Positions 16,140 to 24,276 of a stretch of DNA of 64,000 nt are shown here, piece after piece. Source of the DNA: Candidatus Delongbacteria bacterium. GTDB lineage: Bacteria > CAIWAD01. Numbering within the stretch: the stretch's first letter is position 1; each line of letters begins with the position of its first letter. A program made the translations under genes and the position numbers. Under the pieces are notes generated by a model. That model ran no database searches, had not been told where the DNA came from, and saw only the letters and a program-made list of their open reading frames with translations. Location of the stretch: NCBI GenBank assembly GCA_041675285.1, contig JBAYTZ010000003.1:1-64000 (forward strand), given 5' to 3'.

Positions 16140-18644
16140 TCAGGCCTTGCGGCCGGGCTTCTTCCGGTCCGGTTTGGCCGGTGGCCTGGCCGTTGCCTTG
16201 GCCTTCGGCTTCGCCACAGGCTTGACAGTTTCCGCGGCGGGAGTGGCTGGGGTGCCGCGTCCCTTGGCCGGCAGCAGCATGCGCTCCAGCACCTGCTCCA
16301 TCCGGCTCACCGGCAGGAATTCGAGCTTGCTCTTGATGGACTCGTGCATCTCGCCCAGGTCCCGCAGGTTGGCTTCCGGGATGACCACGGACTGGATCCC
16401 GGCGCGCAGCGCGGCCATGGCCTTCTCGTTCAGGCCGCCGATGGGCAGCACGTCGCCGTGCAGGGTCACCTCGCCGGTCATGGCCGTGTCGTGGCGCACC
16501 AGCCGCCCGGTGGCGGCGCTGGCCATGGCCGTGACCATGGTGATGCCCGCGCTGGGGCCGTCCTTGGGGATGGCGCCCTCGGGGATGTGCACGTGCAGGT
16601 CGTGCTTGTCGAAGGTGCCGTGCTTGATGCCCAACTCGGCAGCGTGCATGCGCAGCCAGGTGAGCGCGGCCATGGCGCTCTCCTTCATCACCTCGCCCAG
16701 TTTGCCGGTCATCACCAGCCGGCCGCGGCCGGGATAGAGGCCCACTTCGATCATCAGCAGGTCCCCGCCCACGGGCGTCCAGGCCAGACCCACGGCCTTG
16801 CCCAGCATGGGCGCCAAGGGAGCGCGGCGCTCCAGCACGTGGGCCACGCCCAGGTAGCGCTCCAGCGCCGCCGGGTCCACCGGCACGAGCGTGGGCTTGC
16901 GCGACTTGCGGCCCTTGGCCAGTTTGCGGCGGTCCTCGGCGCCCACCTGCTCGCGGGCCACCTTGCGGCAGATCTTGGCGATCCGCCGCTCCAGCGTGCG
17001 CACGCCCGCCTCCTGCGTGTACTGCATCACGATGGCCTCCAGCGCCGCCGCGTCGAAGGTCACGCGCGTGGCGTCCAGCCCGTGCTCCTCCAGCTGGCGC
17101 GGCACCAGGAAGTCCTGGGCGATGTGCAGCTTCTCGTGCAGCAGGTAGCCCGGCAGGTAGATCAGCTCCATCCGGTCGCGCAACGCGGGCGGGATGTCCC
17201 CGGCCACGTTGGCCGTGGTGATGAACATGACCTCGCTCAGGTCGAAGTCCAGGTCCAGGTAGTGGTCGCTGAAGGCGTTGTTCTGCTGCGGATCCAGCAC
17301 CTCCAGCAGCGCGGCCGACGGGTCGCCGCGGAAGTCCATCGACATCTTGTCGATCTCGTCCAGCAGGATCACGGGATTGCGGCTGCCCGCCTTCTTCATG
17401 CTCTGGATGATCCGGCCGGGCAGGGCGCCGATGTAGGTGCGGCGGTGGCCGCGGATCTCCGCCTCGTCGCGCACGCCGCCCAGCGAGAGCCGGACGAAGT
17501 TGCGCTTCAGCGCCCGGGCGATGCTCCGGCCCAGGCTGGTCTTGCCCACGCCGGGCGGGCCCACGAAGCAGATGATCTGGCCGCGCATCTTCTTCACCAG
17601 CCGCAGGACGGCCAGGTGTTCGAGGATGCGCTCCTTGGGCTTGGCCAGGCCGTAGTGGTCCTCGTCGAGGATCCGCTCGGCGTTGGACATGTCCAGGTTG
17701 TCCTTGGTCTTCTCGTTCCAGGGCAGGCTGAGGATCCAGTCCACGTAGGTGCGGATCACGTGGGCCTCGGGGCTGGCCGGGGTCATCTGGCGCAGCTTGT
17801 CCAGCTCCTCCTCCACCCGGGCGTGGGCGTCCTCGGGGAGCTTGGCCTTCTCGAGCTTCTCCTTGTAGCGGCTCACCACGCCTTCGTCGTCGTCGGCCTG
17901 GTCGCCCAACTCCTCGCGGATGACGCGCAGCTGCTCCTGCAGGTAGTAGGCCCGCTGGTGCTTGCTGATCTTGTCGCGCACCTGGTTCTCGATGGTGCGC
18001 TCCAGCTCGAGGATCTCGTTCTCGCCCTCCAGCAGCTGGATCACGTGCTGCAGGCGCTCGTCGATCGCCTCCGCCTCGAGGATCGGCTGCTTGGACTCGA
18101 CGTTCTGGCTCACGTGGGCCGCGATGAAGTCGATCAGCACGCTGACGTGGGGCATCTGTTCCAGCGATCCGAGAATCTCGTCCGGCAGGTTGGGATTCAA
18201 GTTGACGTAGCGCCGGAAGAGGTTGGCGGCCACGCGGGCCAGGGCCTCCAGCCGCGGCGTCTCCTTCTGGTCCTCGCCGCCCAGGGGCAGCACGTCCACG
18301 AAACGCACCTCGGCGCTCAGGCTGTAGCGCTTGATGCGGGCGCGGGTGACCCCCTCCACCAGCACCTTGACCACGTTGTTGGGCAGCTTGAGGATCTGCA
18401 GGACCTTGACCACGGTGCCCACCGGATAGAGTCCGGCCCGGCGCGGCTCGTCCTCCTGGGGGTCCTTCTGGGCCACCACGAAGAGCAGCTTGTCGCGCAG
18501 CATGGCCTCCTCGACGGCCTTCACCGAGGACGGCCGGCCGATGAGCAGCGGGAAGATCATGTAGGGGAAGATCACCACATCGCGCAGCGGGATGGCGGGC
18601 AGCCGTCCCGGGATCTCGATCTGGGTCTGCTTGGCGTTCGACAT
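16140..18644 (-). CDS. lon: ATP-dependent protease Lon (LonA type)
   Basis: This is a full-length, 834-residue LonA. It has an N-terminal substrate-binding domain (IPLRDVVIFPYMIFPLLIGR), a coiled-coil linker (ISKHQRAYYLQEQLRVIREELG), and an AAA+ module with Walker A GPPGVGKT (about 360-367) and Walker B VILLDEIDK. The serine protease domain has the Ser/Lys dyad at about residue 698 (PKDGPSAGI) and 741 (GGLNEKAMAALRAGI); the 43-residue spacing is as in E. coli Lon. It degrades misfolded and regulatory proteins in the cytoplasm. It ends in a Lys/Pro/Ala-rich tail of about 45 residues not found in most Lons. I chose the ATG at 18642-18644 (MSNAKQ), where homology begins. It heads the lon-amidotransferase-nfu run. 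Confidence 0.96.
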   Translation of the reverse strand: MSNAKQTQIEIPGRLPAIPLRDVVIFPYMIFPLLIGRPSSVKAVEEAMLRDKLLFVVAQKDPQEDEPRRAGLYPVGTVVKVLQILKLPNNVVKVLVEGVTRARIKRYSLSAEVRFVDVLPLGGEDQKETPRLEALARVAANLFRRYVNLNPNLPDEILGSLEQMPHVSVLIDFIAAHVSQNVESKQPILEAEAIDERLQHVIQLLEGENEILELERTIENQVRDKISKHQRAYYLQEQLRVIREELGDQADDDEGVVSRYKEKLEKAKLPEDAHARVEEELDKLRQMTPASPEAHVIRTYVDWILSLPWNEKTKDNLDMSNAERILDEDHYGLAKPKERILEHLAVLRLVKKMRGQIICFVGPPGVGKTSLGRSIARALKRNFVRLSLGGVRDEAEIRGHRRTYIGALPGRIIQSMKKAGSRNPVILLDEIDKMSMDFRGDPSAALLEVLDPQQNNAFSDHYLDLDFDLSEVMFITTANVAGDIPPALRDRMELIYLPGYLLHEKLHIAQDFLVPRQLEEHGLDATRVTFDAAALEAIVMQYTQEAGVRTLERRIAKICRKVAREQVGAEDRRKLAKGRKSRKPTLVPVDPAALERYLGVAHVLERRAPLAPMLGKAVGLAWTPVGGDLLMIEVGLYPGRGRLVMTGKLGEVMKESAMAALTWLRMHAAELGIKHGTFDKHDLHVHIPEGAIPKDGPSAGITMVTAMASAATGRLVRHDTAMTGEVTLHGDVLPIGGLNEKAMAALRAGIQSVVIPEANLRDLGEMHESIKSKLEFLPVSRMEQVLERMLLPAKGRGTPATPAAETVKPVAKPKAKATARPPAKPDRKKPGRKA

Positions 18645-19009
18645 ACGATCACTTTCAAAACTTGCCGCGCCCGCCGCCCGTCCGTGAACGGCTGTCTGCG
18701 CGAGGATGAAGCGTGGGATGGGCCAATGTAGGAAAGGCAAGGGCGGGTACTCTCTCGGCTGGGGGCTTCACCACAGAGTCAGAGGGGCATAGCGGCCGAA
18801 TGGGTTGACAGGTCATGGCCTGGGTTGGGGGTGGGGGCGCCGGAGTGTTGGGGTGCGCACGAAGTTGGGAAGACTCGAAGAGGAGGTGGGTTTGCGAGGG
18901 ATGGCTGCGGCTGAGCGGTTGTCTTGGCGCGGATTCTCAACACGGAGTCACAGAGGCACAGAGACAGAAACACGTGATGGATGAAAATCATGGTGTTGTG
19001 TGGGATTCG

Positions 19010-19073
19010 CTTCCCCCGCGCCCCGCGGGGGAAGCCGGCCGGGTGCACGCAGCGTACACGGGCGGATGGGGGC
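19010..19073 (+). repeat. Two-hairpin palindromic element, copy A
   Basis: An 11-bp perfect stem (CTTCCCCCGCG / CGCGGGGGAAG, loop CCC) at 19010-19034 is followed by a second, weaker inverted repeat (GTGCAC..GTACAC, 19043-19059) and the tail GGATGGGGGC (19064-19073). The first hairpin and the tail match copies around the DUF559 gene at 26.7-27.3 kb, while the second hairpin has its own sequence. Confidence 0.75.
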
Positions 19074-19093
19074 GTGGGAGAACGGAGGCGTGC

Positions 19094-19134
19094 TCTGGCA
19101 CCGTGCCTGACACCGCTTTCGGGATTTGTCCAGC
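19094..19134 (-). repeat. 41-bp dispersed REP-like repeat, copy 3 (inverted)
   Basis: Reverse-complemented it reads GCTGGACAAATCCCGAAAG followed by CGGTGTCAGGCACGGTGCCAGA. That matches the copies at 5406 and 5632 at most positions and confirms that the element is dispersed and not confined to the duplication. Confidence 0.75.
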
Positions 19135-19154
19135 GCACGGGGCAGATCGAGCCG

Positions 19155-19181
19155 AAAGGTCAGGTGCATCACCTGACCTTT
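19155..19181. repeat. Perfect 27-base hairpin (12-bp stem, CAT loop)
   Basis: AAAGGTCAGGTG and CACCTGACCTTT flank a CAT loop. The A3/T3 ends make it terminator-like in both directions. However, it stands alone upstream of a gene, next to other palindromic repeats, so it may instead be another repeat-family member. Confidence 0.85.
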
Positions 19182-19290
19182 AGATCTCAATCGCCACGCC
19201 ACGTGGACACCCCAAGGCGCAACCTGATCCGTACATTTGCCGCGTGATGTCTGACCCTCCCGGATGCTTCTTCCGCTCACGGAGGTTTGT

Positions 19291-21792
19291 GTGCGCCTGC
19301 CGCGCTGGATCAGCCTGATTCTCTTGGTTTTGCTCGTGCGCGGCGTCGGGGCCTCCATCCTGACTGTGCCTGCCCAGTACTCCACCATCCAAGCCGCATT
19401 GCAAGCCACCAGTTCTGGCGACACCGTCCACGTGGCACCAGGAATCTATTACGAACACTTGGTCACGCCATTTACGTCCGTAACCCTGCTTTCAGATTAC
19501 GCCTGGACCCGGGACAGCTTGGATATTGAACGCACGATCATCGATGGGTCTTGGAGCGGCACAGTGCTCGCCGTGAATTGCAGGCAGCAGCACAGATTTG
19601 TCATGGAAGGATTCACTCTTCAGCGGGGTATGGGCTTACAATACGAGCGTACGGGGGGTGTGCAGTTTCGCGAACAGGTCAATGCAATACTACGCCACGT
19701 TGTGTTAAAAGAACACCGCAGTAGCAGTCGACTTTATCAAGTGATGCAATGGATCGATGGAGAAGAAAATCGGGGTAGTTTGGTGCTTGATAACTTGCGT
19801 ATTGAATTAGATACTTTGCAAGTAGTAATGGATCCGGAACCTAGTCAGATCGTGCTCGTGGGCTTAAGGTCGCTTGTCGTACATAGACTTCGTGTGATTC
19901 AGACGGCCAACCCAGGAAGTCTAATGAGTGTGAATGCCGACACGGTGATTGTGTCAGATTGTATCCTGGACCGTCACCAGTTTTCAACTGTTCCAGCAGG
20001 CAAGTTTATCATGGCACACGGAAACGAATTTGTATCCGTGGATTCTGTCACTATTCAAAATAGCACATTTTCTACCTCGCCCTTAACTTTCACTGGAGAA
20101 ACCACTGGGACAATATTGGTGAACGGATTGCAGATGGAAGGTGTCCATGTGGTTTGGCCAGATTCGCGACTTAATAATTCAACCTCAATGGTCGGAATTA
20201 CTGGCGGCCGGGTCTTGGTAACTAACTGGACTCACAGGAACTGTTCCACTAATGCGGGATTTGTCGTTGGCGGTTTACATGGAGCGGAGGGAATCGTCCA
20301 GAATTTATTGGCAGAGGATTTACTCTCAGGCGGCCCAGTGTCCCCCGAAGCGAATTGCGAAGACGGGTGTGCGGGAGGGGCAATGTATGTGACCGGTCTC
20401 AGCATGGATAACGTGACCATCCGGCGCTTGACTTTGGATGTGTTTGACACGAGTCCTGGCCCACACGCCACCATCAGTCCGCCGGTCATCTTCGCTTCCA
20501 ACGGAGACCGTTTCACGGCGGATACCCTGATCTATCGCAATGTGGAGGTTCATGACGTGGTGGTGATAGATCCGGACGACTATAGCCAGCCGGAGACAGA
20601 TTGCACGGCGAGCTTGGGCCGTGCCTTCAGATTCTATCCATCTCCTATCGCGCGTCCGTGGACGATTTTCATGGACAGTTGTCGCTTCGTGGAGAATCGT
20701 CAACCCAATACCCAACCGGAACGGAGACAGCAGGATTCGTTCCCTGGTGGCACGCGAATGGTTGGCTCAACAGTAAAGATTGAGGGAGATCCAGATTCTA
20801 AACTGATCCTAAGAAAAGTCACGCTCTTGCACAATGATGATGGAGGGTTGGAAATAGTTCGATTTCGAAATTTGAATATGGAAGATGTGGTGCTGGTGGA
20901 CAATAGTAGAATGGGAGTATATCTCTCATCTTCAGATTCGATACATGTGGATAATTTATATATATCAAGAACGAATTCTTACCTTGCGTTTTTAAGCTAT
21001 CCGTATGACTATGATTATCCTTCCTGGCAGTGCGTTGCAATGATAGATGGGCATATTGGAACTTTTTTGAATAATGTTTCATTTGTTGACAATCACACAG
21101 AGTTCATGTTCTGGTGTCCAAGAGAAGATTTTGATTTAAGAACCTATTTCACAAATTCAATATTTAGTAATAACACATACGGGTTCTTGGTTAATCCAGA
21201 ATATGATAGCAGTTTATTTCCCCCACCTTTGTTCGATTACTGCTTCCTCCCAACGGCGCAACCGGGTGTGGGAAATTTAGTCGGGGTTGATGCCTCTTTT
21301 GATCCCATCCAAGGAGCCCCCTTTTTAGCCTGGAATTCACCTTGTGTGGATGCTGGTAATCCTAATTCAAATTACAACGACGCAGAAGATCCAGCTGCTC
21401 CTAGCTTCCCCCTTTGGCCGGCGCTGGGCAGCCTGCGCAATGATATGGGTTTCACGGGCGGTCCGCACGCCGTGGCGCTGGATACCACCTGGGTTTCGGT
21501 GCCTGGCTGGCAGCCCAACATCCAACCCAAGGACTTCTCCCTGGGCGCCCCCTGGCCCAACCCCTTCAACCCGGTGACGCGCATTCCCTTTACCCTCACC
21601 CGCCCGGAGATCGTCAAGCTCAGCGTGCACAACCTGCTGGGTCAGGAAGTGGCCGTGCTGGTAAACGGAGTGCAGTTCGCGGGTCGGCAGGAGGTCACGT
21701 GGAACGCGGGGCAGTTGGCCAGCGGCACCTACCTGATCACCCTGGAGGCGGCCGGACGCCGGGAAACCCGCAGCGTCACCCTGCTACGCTGA
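19291..21792 (+). CDS. Secreted right-handed beta-helix surface protein with T9SS sorting domain
   Basis: The 833-residue product starts at a GTG with GGAGG five bases upstream, giving the signal peptide MRLPRWISLILLVLLVRGVGA. An in-frame ATG 27 bases earlier has no such site. The segment TVPAQYSTIQAALQATSSGDTV and the following VxVAPGIYYE are typical of pectin-lyase-fold (parallel beta-helix) proteins. Many xxVTIxNxTF-like rungs follow to about residue 690. The C-terminus is a type A sorting domain (WPNPFNPVTRIPFTL, VHNLLGQEVAVL, SGTYLITLEAAG). Bases about 19600-21400 are markedly AT-rich and use A/T third positions, unlike the GC-rich signal-peptide and sorting-domain ends. This suggests an acquired passenger. 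The ligand or enzyme activity is unknown. Confidence 0.8.
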   Translation: MRLPRWISLILLVLLVRGVGASILTVPAQYSTIQAALQATSSGDTVHVAPGIYYEHLVTPFTSVTLLSDYAWTRDSLDIERTIIDGSWSGTVLAVNCRQQHRFVMEGFTLQRGMGLQYERTGGVQFREQVNAILRHVVLKEHRSSSRLYQVMQWIDGEENRGSLVLDNLRIELDTLQVVMDPEPSQIVLVGLRSLVVHRLRVIQTANPGSLMSVNADTVIVSDCILDRHQFSTVPAGKFIMAHGNEFVSVDSVTIQNSTFSTSPLTFTGETTGTILVNGLQMEGVHVVWPDSRLNNSTSMVGITGGRVLVTNWTHRNCSTNAGFVVGGLHGAEGIVQNLLAEDLLSGGPVSPEANCEDGCAGGAMYVTGLSMDNVTIRRLTLDVFDTSPGPHATISPPVIFASNGDRFTADTLIYRNVEVHDVVVIDPDDYSQPETDCTASLGRAFRFYPSPIARPWTIFMDSCRFVENRQPNTQPERRQQDSFPGGTRMVGSTVKIEGDPDSKLILRKVTLLHNDDGGLEIVRFRNLNMEDVVLVDNSRMGVYLSSSDSIHVDNLYISRTNSYLAFLSYPYDYDYPSWQCVAMIDGHIGTFLNNVSFVDNHTEFMFWCPREDFDLRTYFTNSIFSNNTYGFLVNPEYDSSLFPPPLFDYCFLPTAQPGVGNLVGVDASFDPIQGAPFLAWNSPCVDAGNPNSNYNDAEDPAAPSFPLWPALGSLRNDMGFTGGPHAVALDTTWVSVPGWQPNIQPKDFSLGAPWPNPFNPVTRIPFTLTRPEIVKLSVHNLLGQEVAVLVNGVQFAGRQEVTWNAGQLASGTYLITLEAAGRRETRSVTLLR
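19600..21410 (+). other. AT-rich segment of foreign composition inside the beta-helix gene
   Basis: Codon choice and base composition change sharply within one open reading frame, for example TTTTTGAATAATGTTTCATT near 21064. The GC-rich style returns at about 21410 just before the sorting domain. Composition was judged by eye; no statistic was computed. Confidence 0.75.
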
Positions 21793-22068
21793 CCTCTCGC
21801 GCCGGCAGTTCGCCCTATAGTCACGGATCGGCCATTCCTTGCTTCCCCTGACAGAAAGCCGACTCAGCTTCCGGCAATCCTCCGCGTGCCGCTTGAGTCC
21901 TCCGCTTGTCATCTCACACAGCGTCCAGGGCTCCTCCCTGCACATGCGGGGTCTGTTGACATTCCGTGACAGCCCCCACCCAAGTCCTCCACTCTCCAGG
22001 AAGTGGCCGAACCTCCGCCGCCGTGAATTCGTTGAGCGCGCGCATGGCACTTGATTGGTTGTATCCAA

Positions 22069-22386
22069 ATGAATACACTCCGGCTGGCTCTGAACCAAAC
22101 CCGGACCTTCGTGCGCTGGCTGAAGGCCTTGCGGGATCCCCACGCGAAAGCACGGATCCTGCTACGCCTGCAGGCCCTCCAAATGGGACAGTGGGGAGAC
22201 GTCAAATCTCTGGGGAAGGGCCTGCTTGAGCTGAGGATCGACGTGGGGCCGGGCTATCGGATCTATCTCGTTCATCGGCAGAAGGATCGAAATGTGTTGT
22301 TGTGCAGAGGCAACAAGGACACCCAGGCGCGCGACATCAAACGGGCTCGGGCACTGGTCGCACAGCTGGAAAGGGAGAACACGTGA
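22069..22386 (+). CDS. Type II toxin, RelE/HigB-like (phage-derived Gp49-like / addiction-module killer family)
   Basis: The 105-residue protein fits the killer-protein family related to RelE/HigB mRNA interferases: TRTFVRWLKALRDPHAKARILLRLQAL, GDVKSLGKGLLELRIDVGPGYRIYLV, and a C-terminal VLLCRGNKDTQARDIKRARALV. These correspond to the conserved G-D-x-K-x-(V/L)-G-x-G-(V/L)-x-E-L-R-I-x-x-G-P-G-Y-R core. Such toxins cleave mRNA at the ribosome and are neutralised by the partner encoded next. The ATG at 22069 was chosen over an upstream TTG because it matches the usual family start. The gene overlaps the antitoxin start (GTGA) and lies in a repeat-rich island, typical for a mobile addiction module. 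Confidence 0.85.
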   Translation: MNTLRLALNQTRTFVRWLKALRDPHAKARILLRLQALQMGQWGDVKSLGKGLLELRIDVGPGYRIYLVHRQKDRNVLLCRGNKDTQARDIKRARALVAQLERENT

Positions 22387-22670
22387 AAACGTCCTTACGA
22401 GATTTCGATGCCGCGGACTACCTGGACAGCGAAGAGCAGCTCTCCGCGTACCTGTCGGCTGCCATGGCTGAGCCGGATGAGGCCCTTTTCCTGGCCGCCT
22501 TGGGCGCAGTGGCCCGTCGCCGCGGAATGGGACTCGTGGCCCGTCGATCGGGCCTGGGCCGGGAAAGCCTTTACAAAGCCCTCACCCCCGGCTCGCATCC
22601 CCGTTATGAAACCATCCGCCAAGTTCTGGCAGGAATGGGCATGCGCTTGACCGTGGTGCCCGCATCCTGA
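22383..22670 (+). CDS. HigA-like antitoxin, probable addiction-module antidote family
   Basis: The 95-residue protein starts at a GTG that overlaps the toxin stop codon (GTGA). It has the family layout: an N-terminal KTSLRDFDAADYLDSEEQLSAYLSAA segment, then a helix-turn-helix (AVARRRGMGLVARRSGLGRESLYKALTPGSHPRYETIRQVLAGMGMRLTV). It would bind the toxin and also repress its own operon through the HTH. The toxin-first gene order is usual for this family. A likely operator would lie upstream of 22069, but no clear palindrome was identified there. Confidence 0.85.
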   Translation: MKTSLRDFDAADYLDSEEQLSAYLSAAMAEPDEALFLAALGAVARRRGMGLVARRSGLGRESLYKALTPGSHPRYETIRQVLAGMGMRLTVVPAS

Positions 22671-22947
22671 GACGCGAACGACAGAGTCACAGAGGCCGGA
22701 TCGGTCATGGCCTGGGTTGCGTGTGACCCGGCCGAGGATCTGTTTGAACACGAAGACTCAAAGGCTCAAAGGCTACAAGTCGAATTGTGTCATGTGAGGT
22801 GAAGCCCGCAGGGCTGAACCAGAACCAGGTGGTGACGCCGTCAGGCGGAACCAACTACGCGGTGGCAGGAAGGCCAAACTGCGGCTAGCGGAAGGCCACC
22901 GCGAGGTGGCCTGACTCTAGCCGTTGAGAAAAAGCGCCTCTTTGGCT

Positions 22948-22976
22948 CCACCTTTCTGGCGCCAGCAGAAAGGTGG
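22948..22976. repeat. Perfect hairpin (11-bp stem) adjoining the minisatellite
   Basis: CCACCTTTCTG and CAGAAAGGTGG flank GCGCCAG, and the core CTGGCGCCAG is itself palindromic. Most of this sequence recurs as a direct repeat at 23152-23185 on the other side of the minisatellite. Confidence 0.85.
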
Positions 22977-22991
22977 AAAACAAGGGGACCG

Positions 22992-23134
22992 GCCAGGCCG
23001 GTGCCAGGTCGGTGCCAGGCCGGTGCCAGGCCGGTGCCAGGCCGGTGCCAGGCCGGTGCCAGGCCGGTGCCAGGCCGGTGCCAGGCCGGTGCCAGGCCGG
23101 TGCCAGGTCGGTGCCAGGTCGGTGCCAGGTCAGT
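22992..23134. repeat. 11-bp minisatellite, 13 copies
   Basis: The unit GCCAGGCCGGT is repeated 13 times without spacers. Copies 2 and 11-13 have GCCAGGTCGGT or GCCAGGTCAGT variants at the ends of the array, and identical copies lie in the middle, as expected for slippage or unequal exchange. About 35-bp direct repeats (22952-22989 and 23152-23185) flank the array. Confidence 0.95.
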
Positions 23135-23206
23135 GCCAGAGCACTGTCCAATTCTGGCGCCAGCAGAAAGGCGGAAGACAAGGGACGGCAAGTGGCCGGG
23201 AGGAGC

Positions 23207-23280
23207 CATGGGATCCCAGCTTTCGCTGGGATGACAGGCCCTTTGCCATGGGATCCCCCGGTCAAGCCGGAGGATGACGA
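23207..23280. repeat. Two tandem hairpin repeats with CATGGGATCCC arms
   Basis: The first (23207-23236) folds as ATCCCAGC-TTTC-GCTGGGAT followed by GACA. The second (23247-23280) folds as ATCCCCCGG-TCAAG-CCGGAGGAT followed by GACGA. Arms are conserved and the stem tips differ. This resembles the widespread GGGAATCC/GTCATCCC-type intergenic hairpin repeats seen in many bacteria. Confidence 0.7.
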
Positions 23281-23305
23281 GTACCTGCGGCCGCTGCCGG
23301 CGGGC

Positions 23306-24217
23306 CTACAGGCAAAAGAGCCCTGCTGCCGCATCCACTTCGCGCAACAAGAGCTCGGCCGAAAGGGAGCTGACCTCGCCCCCCAGGTCGCGACATGCCA
23401 AGCCCCCCGCCACCGCCGCGCAGGCCAGGGCTTTGCGGGTGGGGAAGCCCTGCAGCAGGGCCCAGGCCAGCGCGCCGTGGAAGACGTCGCCCGCGCCCGT
23501 GGTGTCCACGATCTTGCCCGCCGGCCAGGCCGGGAACCAATACGGCTCGGCGCCGCGCTCGCCGACGATCATCCCGCCGGCTCCCAGGGTGATCACCGCC
23601 AGCCGCGGCCCGGCTTCCAGCAGATTGGCCGCCGCCTGGAGCAGATCCAGGCCGGGGTACTCGCTCATCACGAAGGCTTTGGAGACCGCCAGCACCTCGG
23701 CCGCGGCCACCAGCGACGCGATGTCTTCCCGCGGGCCGCCCAGATCCAGCAGCACGGACATGCCGGCGGCCCGGGCGCGCCGCGCGGCCTCCAGCGCCAC
23801 GGGCTCCTTGCCGTCCAGCAGCAGCCAGCCGGGCCCCCAGGGCAGCCGTACCAGCGCTGCGGCCGGATAGTCCGGCAGCCCGGCGCGATCCAGCACCACC
23901 GTGCGCTTGCCGTGGCGGGCCTCCACCCAGATGCCGGCCCGGGGCGTGACACAACCCGCGCAGAGCTCCACGCCCGCGCAGTCCACGCCGCCCTCGGTAA
24001 AGGCCTGGCGGATCCGCACGCTGTTGGCGTCGTCGCCCAGGCAGCCGGCGAAGGCGACTTCCGCCCCCAGCCCGGCGGCGGTCAGGGCCGCCCGGGCGGC
24101 GGGCCCGCCCACGCACTCGCGGCTGCGCAGGGCCAGGTTCTTGCTGTCCACGGCCGGGTACTGGTCCAGCAGCAGCAGGTGATCCCAGACCACGTGGCCC
24201 AAGGCGATGAGACGCAT
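23306..24217 (-). CDS. PfkB/ribokinase-family carbohydrate kinase
   Basis: The 303-residue protein has the PfkB layout: N-terminal IALGHVVWDHLLLLDQYPAVDSK, the GGP-type motif VGGPAARAALTAAGLGAEVAFAGCLGDD, and the C-terminal signature DTTGAGDVFHGALAWALLQG containing the catalytic Asp (about residue 243) and the anion hole. It phosphorylates a sugar or nucleoside-like alcohol with ATP in the cytoplasm; the exact substrate cannot be read from sequence. The ATG at 24215-24217 follows GGGAG; longer readings into the helicase intergenic gap are not supported. It lies 59 bases downstream of the helicase gene on the same strand, possibly in the same transcript. Confidence 0.88.
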   Translation of the reverse strand: MRLIALGHVVWDHLLLLDQYPAVDSKNLALRSRECVGGPAARAALTAAGLGAEVAFAGCLGDDANSVRIRQAFTEGGVDCAGVELCAGCVTPRAGIWVEARHGKRTVVLDRAGLPDYPAAALVRLPWGPGWLLLDGKEPVALEAARRARAAGMSVLLDLGGPREDIASLVAAAEVLAVSKAFVMSEYPGLDLLQAAANLLEAGPRLAVITLGAGGMIVGERGAEPYWFPAWPAGKIVDTTGAGDVFHGALAWALLQGFPTRKALACAAVAGGLACRDLGGEVSSLSAELLLREVDAAAGLFCL

Positions 24218-24276
24218 GGCGACACTCCCGTTGTTCTCTTGTGAGACAAGGACGAGGCTCCGGCCTGACGCCGGGC

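Larger units (their letters stand above)
18645..19290. other. Repeat-rich intergenic region
   Basis: No supported gene is seen. The left third holds degenerate short repeats of the ACAGAGTCACAGAGG type (18771-18790, 18945-18970) and the phrase GGTCATGGCCTGGGTTG, which recurs near 22703. The centre holds a two-hairpin element (19010-19073) and a 41-bp repeat. A perfect 12-bp-stem hairpin (19155-19181) follows. The right end is the leader of the beta-helix gene. Confidence 0.7.
22671..23305. other. Repeat island without genes between the toxin-antitoxin pair and the PfkB gene
   Basis: It contains, in order: degenerate ACAGAGTCACAGAGG and AACACGAAGACTCAAAGGC-type repeats (22681-22770), a perfect hairpin (22948-22976), a 13-copy minisatellite flanked by direct repeats (22952-23185), and two hairpin repeats with CATGGGATCCC arms (23207-23280). 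Open frames that cross the minisatellite are by-products of the repeat and are not supported as genes. Confidence 0.8.

Noticed and set aside
22992..23134. Possible CRISPR array
   Set aside because: The units are 11 bp and directly adjacent, with no unique spacers and no cas genes.
22973..23280. Open frames crossing the 11-bp minisatellite, giving periodic GARPVPGRCQ-type proteins
   Set aside because: The peptides are simply the 11-bp repeat read in several frames on both strands, with no start signals or homologous domain.
18645..23305. An insertion sequence or prophage as the cause of the repeat island
   Set aside because: No transposase, integrase or phage gene could be found in the region; only repeats, one surface gene and a toxin-antitoxin pair are present.
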